From: Microbacterium sp. YJN-G
GTDB taxonomy: Bacteria > Actinomycetota > Actinomycetes > Actinomycetales > Microbacteriaceae
Length of the DNA stretch: 64,000 bases
Assembly: GCF_015040615.1 (NCBI RefSeq)
Contig: NZ_CP060402.1
Coordinates: 682,001 to 746,000, forward strand
Direction of reading: 5' to 3'
Shown: positions 17,173 through 24,504 of the stretch, piece by piece
Numbering within the stretch: position 1 is the first letter of the stretch
Layout of the letters: each line of letters begins with the position of its first letter
Notes under the pieces: generated by a model
Database searches by the model: none
Seen by the model: the letters and a program-made list of their open reading frames with translations, nothing else
What the model was told of the DNA's origin: nothing
Translations under genes and position numbers: made by a program

Positions 17173-18432
17173 ATGGCAGAATTTCCGAGCCTCACTCAGA
17201 AGCGTGACGCGCGCGCCCCTGTGCTTTGGTCACCATTCATGCTCATGTCCTACTGGCTCGTCGGGGCGAGCCTACTGTACCTTCTTGGCTGGTCGGACCT
17301 TTTCGTGGCGTTGCGAAGCGACACGATTGGGTTCATGGTGATCGTCGCGCTGATCTTTGTTGTGCTAGCAGTCCGCCACCCCGTGCCCACCATTCGTCAG
17401 GCGGCTGACCCGCTACGACTCGGCGTCCCCTTATTGTTCACTGCATATTTCGTCGGTGCGTTCGTGAAGAATAATGGTGTGCCTATCATCCAGATCCTGC
17501 AGGGCGTAGAGTACGATATCTACGGGTTCGGACTGGATGGATTGCATGTATTCATGCTATGTCTGAGCGGATATTACGGCGTACGTGCTTTTCGGCATTT
17601 TTTGGAGTCCGGGAGATGGGGCTCGCTGGCGGTGACAATATGGGTTTTTGTCCTCTTCATCGCGATTGTTAACCGAAGCGCTCCGTCTTTTCTTGCATTC
17701 GCCTGTGCCCTTGTGTACCTGTATGTCAGGGGGATAACCCTGACTGGCTTCGCTGTAATCGTCCTGTTGGGTCTGTGTTTCGCATACTTGTTCGGAGTGG
17801 TCGGCGATTTCCGGCTCAGCCATCAGATCGAAGCGGCAACCGGCGTTCCGGGGAGGTCGGACGCGGTCGTCCAGTTGGCGCGCGCGACTCCGGCTTTCCT
17901 AGATTCAGGGCTATCCACGTCCTGGCTATGGGCCTACATGTATTTCGTCTCCCCGATTGCCAACCTGAATGCCGCGTTCGCGGCAGCCGGTGGGCGGATT
18001 TGCGGCATCTCGTGCAACATCGATTCTGTTGTAGTGCACGAACTTATGCCGGATTCCATAGGGTCGAGAATCGGTGCCGCGTTTGACATCGGTGACGTCG
18101 ATAAGGCCTCATTCCTGATCGCTCCGGACATCACCGCGTCAACCACCTTTGGTTCACCGGTCGGTGGTGCCGGAATGATAGGTGGCACCGTAATGCTGCT
18201 CGTGCTCGTGGTCGTGAGCGTGATGGCAGTCCGCCTCCTGGCTGGGACCGCGGTCGAGATAGAGGGACTCGCCTTGCTTGGAACGCTGGTCTTCTTCAGC
18301 TTCTTCGAGAATATGATCTCGTATACGTCTCTATCGGGCCAGCTCATCATTGCGCTGGTTTGCTCTCAGTCCGCGAGAATACGCACCGTTCTGGTGAGCC
18401 TGTCTAGCCGGTCAAAAGCTGTCGTCGCGTGA
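17173..18432 (+). CDS. Wzy-like oligosaccharide repeat-unit polymerase
   Basis: A 419-residue protein with about ten transmembrane helices and a large polar loop near residues 215-330 (SHQIEAATGVPGRSDAV through the cysteine pair ICGISC and SFLIAPDITASTTFGSPVGG). This is the topology of Wzy polymerases, which join lipid-linked repeat units on the outer face of the membrane. Sequence conservation in this family is too low for a motif-based call, so the assignment depends on topology and on the flippase and glycosyltransferase genes around it. Base composition is clearly more AT-rich than the flanking housekeeping genes. It starts one base after the WbsX gene stop, and its last 29 bases overlap the converging flippase gene. 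Confidence 0.72.
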   Translation: MAEFPSLTQKRDARAPVLWSPFMLMSYWLVGASLLYLLGWSDLFVALRSDTIGFMVIVALIFVVLAVRHPVPTIRQAADPLRLGVPLLFTAYFVGAFVKNNGVPIIQILQGVEYDIYGFGLDGLHVFMLCLSGYYGVRAFRHFLESGRWGSLAVTIWVFVLFIAIVNRSAPSFLAFACALVYLYVRGITLTGFAVIVLLGLCFAYLFGVVGDFRLSHQIEAATGVPGRSDAVVQLARATPAFLDSGLSTSWLWAYMYFVSPIANLNAAFAAAGGRICGISCNIDSVVVHELMPDSIGSRIGAAFDIGDVDKASFLIAPDITASTTFGSPVGGAGMIGGTVMLLVLVVVSVMAVRLLAGTAVEIEGLALLGTLVFFSFFENMISYTSLSGQLIIALVCSQSARIRTVLVSLSSRSKAVVA

Positions 18433-19630
18433 CGTAGTGGAGGATCATAGAAAGGGCGAGGATCCGAGCGAACGCGACGATGGCTATGCCGACGCCCCCC
18501 AAGATAGCGCCTCCAACTGTGAGGCCGATGAGGAATGGAAGAACAAGGGTCAACTGGTGCAAGGCAACGATTTTTTGTGCGTGCAGGGCCTGTAGCACTG
18601 CGATGTACAGTTGCGATGTCCAATTGACCACAGTCGCCGCAATCAGCAAGAACGCGATGGTTCGTGTGTCATCCTTGGCGATGGCATTGCTCAGGAAGCT
18701 GAGTACGGACGGCGGAGCTAGGTAACATACGGCGCCGGCGAGTCCTACGATAACAAGCGCAAGCAGTGGAATTCTCACCGTCGTCCAGGCGCGGAGTCGT
18801 TCGACGTGTTCGGTGATGTTTGCCGCTAGCCAAGGAAATGCGACCGACAGCACTGCGCTCGGGATGATGTAGGACTTCATCAATAGTTCTGAGAGCGTGG
18901 AGTAGAAGATCCACATCTCCGTGGGAACCCCAACCAGCGCAAGCGCAAGGCGGTCGGCGTATAGGAAAGCGGGGCCGAGGATACTCGACAGTGCAACCCA
19001 AAAAACAACTCCTTGGCCTGCGTCGAATCTTTTGGAGATGAGGTGCTGAAAGACATCGCGCGGCCCGATGCGCAACTTATGCGTCAGCATCACGACGATG
19101 ATGAGTCGTGTCGCGACCAACGCCGCAAACGCCAGTGGGAGACCGGCTTCTGTGTCGAGGAGAAGCACGAGGGCGGGAGGGAGGATGTAGACGCTAACGG
19201 CGTTGGCGACGCGCTGGCCAGCGAGCAAGTCGAACGCTCCACGCGCTTCCAGAGCGCCGACCACTGGAAACTGTACTGAGAGAAGAAGAGGCGCGGGCGC
19301 GACAACGAGCAGGATCGGATCGATCATGAGCGCGAGCGCGGCCGTTGCAGCGGCAAGAACGAGTCCGAGAGGTATCGCGGTGCGCCACAGTGTCCCGATA
19401 ACGGCTCCGGTGCTGCTACCGCTTGCCACGAGTTTGGCGGCCGACCGCGTAAGCCCCAGGTCTGTAAGCGTCATGTAACCGAGGACGCTCCAAGCGGCAA
19501 GGATCAAAACGGACGCCGATGACGGTAACGAGACAAGCAAGATCGTTCCGGATGCGCCGATCGCAGCGGGGAGGAAACTCCCGGTCAGAGCTATCACCAC
19601 GTTGTGGCCAAACCTGCGCATGCGGCTCAT
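18404..19630 (-). CDS. Wzx-type polysaccharide flippase
   Basis: A 408-residue protein with about twelve hydrophobic helices, beginning HNVVIALTGSFLPAAIGASG and GYMTLTDLGLTRSAAKLVASG. The latter resembles the first cytoplasmic loop of Wzx/RfbX proteins. It would move undecaprenyl-linked repeat units across the membrane for the Wzy polymerase. The gene points toward the polymerase gene and their 3' ends overlap by 29 bases (18404-18432), which is unusual for partners in one pathway and implies separate transcripts. It is AT-richer than the genome around it. A second flippase is cut by the window start, so the region probably serves two repeat units. Confidence 0.82.
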   Translation of the reverse strand: MSRMRRFGHNVVIALTGSFLPAAIGASGTILLVSLPSSASVLILAAWSVLGYMTLTDLGLTRSAAKLVASGSSTGAVIGTLWRTAIPLGLVLAAATAALALMIDPILLVVAPAPLLLSVQFPVVGALEARGAFDLLAGQRVANAVSVYILPPALVLLLDTEAGLPLAFAALVATRLIIVVMLTHKLRIGPRDVFQHLISKRFDAGQGVVFWVALSSILGPAFLYADRLALALVGVPTEMWIFYSTLSELLMKSYIIPSAVLSVAFPWLAANITEHVERLRAWTTVRIPLLALVIVGLAGAVCYLAPPSVLSFLSNAIAKDDTRTIAFLLIAATVVNWTSQLYIAVLQALHAQKIVALHQLTLVLPFLIGLTVGGAILGGVGIAIVAFARILALSMILHYVTRRQLLTG

Positions 19631-19751
19631 CTGATCTCCAAGTCATCGTGGACGTGAGTCGTCACCGCACGCGTCGGCGGAGATCTCTCGATACGGTATC
19701 GTAAGAAGTCGGTGTGTGCCAGACGCGACAGGGCACCGGGAAAGCGAGTTC

Positions 19752-20945
19752 ATGACCGATCCAGTGAATATCGTGATCGTTAATCAGCACACCAACAACT
19801 ATGGCGACGATGCGGCTGGTATCGCGCTTGTCGAGCGGTGTTTCTCGGAACTGTCGGCTGGCCGTGTTGATGTTTTCTATATCTGGGACCGCGGGCAGGG
19901 TGGTTTGCCGATCAACGACGATCGAGTCCACCACCATTTTGTGCCGGTGTTGAGCGGGAAGGACGACCAACGGGCGAATCTTTTCAAGGCTGCCCTCTGG
20001 CAGTTGATTCAATCTCGACACGCACACGACCAACTCCGACCGTTGGTCGCGGCGGCTCGCGCGGCGGATTTTGTGCTCGTATCTCCCGCTGGTTCCAACA
20101 TCGGCATATACAAGGACTGGATGTATTTGTTTGTGCTGCTCGCGATGGTGCGATGCGGGGTGCGGCCAATCTTCTTCCAGAACACGGTGGGCCAAAGTAA
20201 CTCGAAGATATTTGACCGCGTGGCTAAATATGTTCTGGCTAGATCTGAACTGTTTGTGCGAGAGCAGTCTTCAAAAGAATGGTTAGCGCGCCAGCACCTT
20301 CATTCATACCTCGGTGTTGATACTGCGCTCCTGCTCGATCCTGTTGCTAATGCAGTAACACGCGACGTTATCGCGGTCGTGCCCACCGCGCTGGGAAATT
20401 GGCATCGTGATTTCCGAGGTGCGGATGAGCGTGGGCTCTGGCGCGACGTGGTCGCAAATTCAGTTGCGAAGGCTGCGGTTAGCGAGGGATTGAGGGTCAG
20501 GGTCGTGCCTCACCTTTATGGTCCGCAGGCCGAACCTGAACAGCTGCAACAGTTGGCGGACGCGCTAGCTGGTCAAGGTTGTGTGGTGGAAATTGCGCCG
20601 GTTGCGTCGCTGTCCGATTACGTCGCCGAGCTGGCGAAGTCGCACATTGTTGTGTCGATGCGCTACCACGGACTGATTCTTGCGGCACTGAATGGCGTGC
20701 CATGCGTGTCCCTCGCGTACGAGAACAAGATGCTCGAGGCCGCCCGCTATCTCGATCAGCAACAACTATCGATTAGCGTTAAGGACCTTTCGGTCGAGAG
20801 GCTCGACTCATTGCTCGACCTCGCGTTGCGTTCGCGCGATGCTGTCGCGCAGCGCACTGCAGACGCGGTGCAGGCGGTTCGAACCGTCGCGCTCGGGCCG
20901 TTGCTCTCCATGCAGGCTCATCTTCGGCGTCGCAGCGGACGGTGA
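19752..20945 (+). CDS. Polysaccharide pyruvyltransferase family protein
   Basis: A 397-residue protein of the CsaB/WcaK/EpsI superfamily. Marks are the N-terminal NIVIVNQHTNNYGDDAAGIAL (cut here to the NYGDDAAG core, which contacts the donor), the SPAGSNIGIYKDW segment, and the late motif HIVVSMRYHGLILAALNGVPCVSLAYENK. The Arg-Tyr-His and Gly residues of that motif are typical of ketal pyruvyl transfer from phosphoenolpyruvate. It would add an acidic pyruvate ketal to a repeat-unit sugar. ATG at 19752 was preferred over the upstream ATG at 19716 because the conserved core begins at once and AAAGCGAG precedes it. The divergent flippase gene lies 120 bases upstream. Confidence 0.85.
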   Translation: MTDPVNIVIVNQHTNNYGDDAAGIALVERCFSELSAGRVDVFYIWDRGQGGLPINDDRVHHHFVPVLSGKDDQRANLFKAALWQLIQSRHAHDQLRPLVAAARAADFVLVSPAGSNIGIYKDWMYLFVLLAMVRCGVRPIFFQNTVGQSNSKIFDRVAKYVLARSELFVREQSSKEWLARQHLHSYLGVDTALLLDPVANAVTRDVIAVVPTALGNWHRDFRGADERGLWRDVVANSVAKAAVSEGLRVRVVPHLYGPQAEPEQLQQLADALAGQGCVVEIAPVASLSDYVAELAKSHIVVSMRYHGLILAALNGVPCVSLAYENKMLEAARYLDQQQLSISVKDLSVERLDSLLDLALRSRDAVAQRTADAVQAVRTVALGPLLSMQAHLRRRSGR

Positions 20946-20951
20946 TCGCAA

Positions 20952-21947
20952 TTGCGTGAGGCGCAGTCAGATAACATTCGAGGCAACCTCGCAGGCACAG
21001 GGACTGGGTTTATTGGTCTGGCCGTCTACCGGCCATCCTACGAGCTTCTCGCGCGCCAGATCGCATCAATCCAGAAGCAAACTGTCTGCAGTTGGACCTG
21101 CCTCATCGGGATCGACGGCGCGGACATGGAAACGCGTGGGATTGTCGATGATCTGGTTGGCGGTGATGCCCGCTTCTTCGTTCGCGAGTATGAGACGAAC
21201 GTGGGCTTCTACCGAAATTTCGAACGGCTCCTCGAAGGTGCTCCTGAGGGCGTCAGTTGGGTTGCTCTGTCGGACCAGGACGACGAGTGGGATCCGGAAA
21301 AGCTCGAGAGGCTGTTGCCAGGCCTAGCGCATGCCGACCTTGTTCTCGGTCAGGTGCGTGTAGTGGATGAGTCACGGCAGGATGTCGGTGGAGTTAGCGC
21401 CCGACGTTCGGTGTCGTTAGCGTCCGAGTTCTTCGATAACCAGGTGACAGGTAGTGCGTGCGCGTTTCGTGCGCAGTTACTGCGGATCGCGCTGCCGTTC
21501 CCAGAAGCCACCGATCTTGCGTTTCACGACCATTGGTTAGGCGTGTGCGCCGCGTCAGGCGCGGGCTTCGCAGTGGTCGATTTGCCTCTCCAGATGTATG
21601 TGCAACACCAACATAATGTGATTGGCGAAGAACGGCGCGCAGGGCTCATGGATAGGGTGGCGCGCACTCGTGGACGTGGTCGGGCTACATCGACAGGTCC
21701 ATGGAGATACATCAGCCAGCATCGATGGGGGTGGAGGGTCAACATGGCTCGCCGGCTGCTGCAGGCGCCTGTCGAACTAGGACGGGGAAACCTAGAGTTT
21801 GTCTCGGCCGTGGCAGAGGGGCGATTCAGTGCGGTTCTGCTCCGTGACATGACGACCGCAGTCGCGAGCCGGCAAGCCCCACTACTCAGAACGCTCAGCC
21901 TTGCAATCGGTTCGCTTCATCCTTCCAGGTTCCGGCGCAAGCGATAG
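20952..21947 (+). CDS. GT2-family glycosyltransferase (GT-A fold)
   Basis: A 331-residue family 2 glycosyltransferase. Visible motifs are IGLAVYRPSYELLARQIASI, DDLVGGDARFFVREYETNVG, and the metal-binding ALSDQDDEWDPEKLERL, where SDQDDEW is the variant DXD typical of rhamnosyl- and dTDP-sugar-type GT2 enzymes. A later LAFHDHWLGVCAASG holds the acceptor-side HDHW. The gene begins with TTG at 20952, six bases after the pyruvyltransferase stop, and has only a weak ribosome-binding site, so translation probably depends on the upstream gene. No transmembrane helix is present, so it acts on the inner membrane face. The sugar is unknown. Confidence 0.87.
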   Translation: MREAQSDNIRGNLAGTGTGFIGLAVYRPSYELLARQIASIQKQTVCSWTCLIGIDGADMETRGIVDDLVGGDARFFVREYETNVGFYRNFERLLEGAPEGVSWVALSDQDDEWDPEKLERLLPGLAHADLVLGQVRVVDESRQDVGGVSARRSVSLASEFFDNQVTGSACAFRAQLLRIALPFPEATDLAFHDHWLGVCAASGAGFAVVDLPLQMYVQHQHNVIGEERRAGLMDRVARTRGRGRATSTGPWRYISQHRWGWRVNMARRLLQAPVELGRGNLEFVSAVAEGRFSAVLLRDMTTAVASRQAPLLRTLSLAIGSLHPSRFRRKR

Positions 21948-21955
21948 AGATCTGT

Positions 21956-22777
21956 TTATGTATCGAACACCGCTCCGGTAACTCTCGGATGCGCTCGCTT
22001 CGCGTAGTTCCTATTGGTGAGGAGACGTGGATACCTCCAGTAGAACTTGATCATGGAAGGGATCTCGCGCAACCACGGTGTAAGGCGGAACTTGCCGGCA
22101 GTCTCGCGCGCCCATCCATGCAACATGCGAGCGCGAGGGATCAGCATGACCGGCACTCCAGCTCGCCAGCTCCGCAACCCCAGATCGGAGTCTTCGTAGT
22201 AAAGGAAGAAGCGTGGATCCCATGCCCCGAACTGATCGAATTGGGCTCGATACCCGAGTACGGCTGCACCCATGAGCCACACAACGTTACGAGGAGCGTC
22301 GCCGCTTGCGTACAGAAGATACTGCGAGTCATCCGCTCGCAGCCGGTTGCGGATCTTCACGGCAAGCGTGGGGAACCCCCGCCCGTTGGGCTGTCGAGTT
22401 CCATCAGAATTGTAAAGCTGCGGGCCGACTATCGCGTCGTTCTCGTTTGCCGCTCGCTCAAGTATGCGTAACGCGTTCTGATCCGGGCGGACGTCGGGAT
22501 TAAGGAAGGCGATGAAGTCGGACTCTGCCACGGAGTAGCCAACGTTGTTCGCGTAAGAGAAACCATGGTTCTTCTCAAGCTGGACGACGCGCGCACCGAG
22601 TTCGCGGGCGACAAGGACGGTGTCGTCCGTGGACGCATTGTCGACGACGACCCATTCAACTCCGCTGGTCAGATCGACCTGAGACCAGAAGTGCCGCAAC
22701 GTTCGAGCACTGTTGAAGGTTACGGTGATGATCGAGCACCAGGGGGCCTGAGAGTTGTGGAGGTCTGCGGAAGTCAT
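21956..22777 (-). CDS. GT2-family glycosyltransferase (WbbL rhamnosyltransferase-like)
   Basis: A 273-residue GT-A glycosyltransferase with CSIITVTFNSARTLRHF, VEWVVVDNASTDDTV, HGFSYANNVGYSVAESDF and the DXD-type FLNPDVRP. It also has the WLMGAAVLGYRAQFDQFGAWDP acceptor segment with DPRFFLYYEDSDLGLR, characteristic of WbbL-like enzymes. It probably adds a deoxyhexose such as rhamnose, which is inference from subfamily resemblance. A TTG at 22783 is an alternative start two codons upstream. The gene converges on the preceding glycosyltransferase gene with an 8-base gap and is divergent from the second priming transferase gene, with 200 bases between for control signals. Confidence 0.87.
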   Translation of the reverse strand: MTSADLHNSQAPWCSIITVTFNSARTLRHFWSQVDLTSGVEWVVVDNASTDDTVLVARELGARVVQLEKNHGFSYANNVGYSVAESDFIAFLNPDVRPDQNALRILERAANENDAIVGPQLYNSDGTRQPNGRGFPTLAVKIRNRLRADDSQYLLYASGDAPRNVVWLMGAAVLGYRAQFDQFGAWDPRFFLYYEDSDLGLRSWRAGVPVMLIPRARMLHGWARETAGKFRLTPWLREIPSMIKFYWRYPRLLTNRNYAKRAHPRVTGAVFDT

Positions 22778-22912
22778 CTTCAATCGGTGGCGGATTCCAG
22801 AGGCCTCCGCGAGGTTGTCAGCTTGTACGATTACCGAGGCGCTCAGCGCCTTGGACCCACCTCAGCATACTGACCCGTGCCCGGGTGAGCGCGGAGTGTC
22901 CCTGCGTCTACT

Positions 22913-22942
22913 TTGACTGTCGGATCTATCCGGACGGATAAT
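22913..22942 (+). promoter_or_regulatory. Strong promoter with dyad operator in its spacer
   Basis: A -35 TTGACT (22913-22918) and -10 GATAAT (22937-22942) are 18 bases apart, near the sigma-70 ideal. The spacer consists almost entirely of an inverted repeat, GTCGGAT (22919-22925) and ATCCGGAC (22928-22935), closely matching the one at 15276-15293. A repressor bound there would block the polymerase, so the gene downstream is probably strongly repressible. No regulator gene of this kind is visible nearby. Confidence 0.6.
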
Positions 22943-22977
22943 GTTACGCGGGTTGATTTGAGTCAGATGGGAGTGAC

Positions 22978-24450
22978 GTGCCGGACGCAAGACCGCGAGC
23001 CAACGGTGCGGCGCACCGTCGCGCTGTACGACGTTGGCCTCGACGATACGCGGTCAGGGTACGCGCGACGGACGGCGTAGTGATCGCAGTCGTACTGGGG
23101 CTGTACTTCTGGATCTCGCGTGCCGCGGGCGCAGAACTCGATGTCGTCGCATGGCCGGCCGGGCCCGCAGTGCCCTACTGGGTCGCACTCGTGATCATCT
23201 GGGTGATTTGGATGCTTGTGCTCGATGCTGCAGACAGCCGGGACGAGCACGTCGTCGGGCACGGAATTACGGAGTACGACCGCGTCTTCCGTGGCACGCT
23301 GTCGGCGTTCGCTGTGACGTTGGCTGCCGCTTTCTTCCTTCGGATCGACCTGGCCAGAACCATCTTCCTCGTGGCCTTTCCCGTGGGTCTCATTCTCCTT
23401 ATGGTCGTCCGGTGGATGTGGCGGCAGTGGCTGCGTCGCCAGCAACGCGTCGAGCGGTTCGTGCATCGGGCGGTCGTGATCGGCGAGCTCCGCAAGTCGG
23501 CGCACATCATCAAGACCCTGCACCGCACGGAAGACACCGGTGTGAAGATCTTGGGTCTGCTTACTGAGCACAGCGACGGGATGATGGTGGAAGGCGTGCC
23601 GGTGCTCGGCAAGTTTCGTGATCTGGAGCGCGTCGTCGAACAACTCAGTATCGATACTGTCGTGCTTTCGGGCGCCGATGAGATCTCACCCAAGGTCATG
23701 CGGCGTATCGGCTGGAACATGGCCAACCAGGACGTGGACTGGATCGTTGCGCCGTCGCTTACGGACGTTGCTGGACCACGCATCCATTCGCGTCCTATGG
23801 CTGGGTTGCCGCTCGTGCACGTCGACTTCCCTCGACTCGATGGCGCTCGGCGATTCCTCAAGCGCACCTTCGACATCGTCGGGTCGTCGCTGCTCATCCT
23901 GCTGCTCTCGCCGGTGCTCATCATCACCGCAATCGCCGTGAAGGCATCCAGCCCGGGACCCGTGTTCTACAAGCAGGAGCGGGTGGGGCGCAACCGCACG
24001 CACTTTGACATGCTCAAGTTCCGCTCGATGGTGACTGACGCGGACGCGCAGTTGGCTGCGCTGCTCGAAGAACAGGGTCGTGCAGACCAGCCGCTCTTCA
24101 AGGTGGAGAACGATCCGCGTATCACCCCGGTAGGAAGGTTCATCCGCAAGTACTCCCTCGACGAGCTACCGCAGCTGTTCAACGTGTTGCGCGGCCAGAT
24201 GAGCCTCGTGGGGCCGCGTCCGCAGCGCGACGCCGAGGTCGCTCTCTATGATGATGCCGCGCACCGACGATTGTTGGTGAAGCCCGGCATGAGCGGTCTG
24301 TGGCAGGTCAGCGGACGATCGTCGCTCTCGTGGGAAGACACGATCCGTCTCGACCTGTACTACGTGGAGAACTGGTCGTTCATGCAGGACATCGTCATTC
24401 TCTTCCGCACTTTCAAGGCAGTGGTCGCTCCGGGCGCCAGCGCCCACTGA
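22978..24450 (+). CDS. Second polyprenyl-phosphate sugar-1-phosphate transferase
   Basis: A 490-residue priming enzyme with four or five N-terminal helices and a middle Rossmann-like segment (VVIGELRKSAHIIKTLHR). The C-terminal sugar transferase domain has KRTFDIVGSSLLILLLSPVL, SPGPVFYKQERVGRNR, FDMLKFRSMV, RKYSLDELPQLFNVL, GQMSLVGPRPQR and KPGMSGLWQVSGRSS. It starts with GTG preceded by GGGAG. Compared with the enzyme at 10495-12039, the conserved blocks agree but the N-terminal half diverges, so they are paralogues that may use different sugars or serve different polymers. It has its own promoter with a dyad in the spacer. It is the last gene of the AT-richer segment. Confidence 0.92.
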   Translation: MPDARPRANGAAHRRAVRRWPRRYAVRVRATDGVVIAVVLGLYFWISRAAGAELDVVAWPAGPAVPYWVALVIIWVIWMLVLDAADSRDEHVVGHGITEYDRVFRGTLSAFAVTLAAAFFLRIDLARTIFLVAFPVGLILLMVVRWMWRQWLRRQQRVERFVHRAVVIGELRKSAHIIKTLHRTEDTGVKILGLLTEHSDGMMVEGVPVLGKFRDLERVVEQLSIDTVVLSGADEISPKVMRRIGWNMANQDVDWIVAPSLTDVAGPRIHSRPMAGLPLVHVDFPRLDGARRFLKRTFDIVGSSLLILLLSPVLIITAIAVKASSPGPVFYKQERVGRNRTHFDMLKFRSMVTDADAQLAALLEEQGRADQPLFKVENDPRITPVGRFIRKYSLDELPQLFNVLRGQMSLVGPRPQRDAEVALYDDAAHRRLLVKPGMSGLWQVSGRSSLSWEDTIRLDLYYVENWSFMQDIVILFRTFKAVVAPGASAH

Positions 24451-24504
24451 TCGGTCGTTCCACAGGAACGGCTCGGTAGGATCACGGCGACCCAAGGAGC
24501 AACC

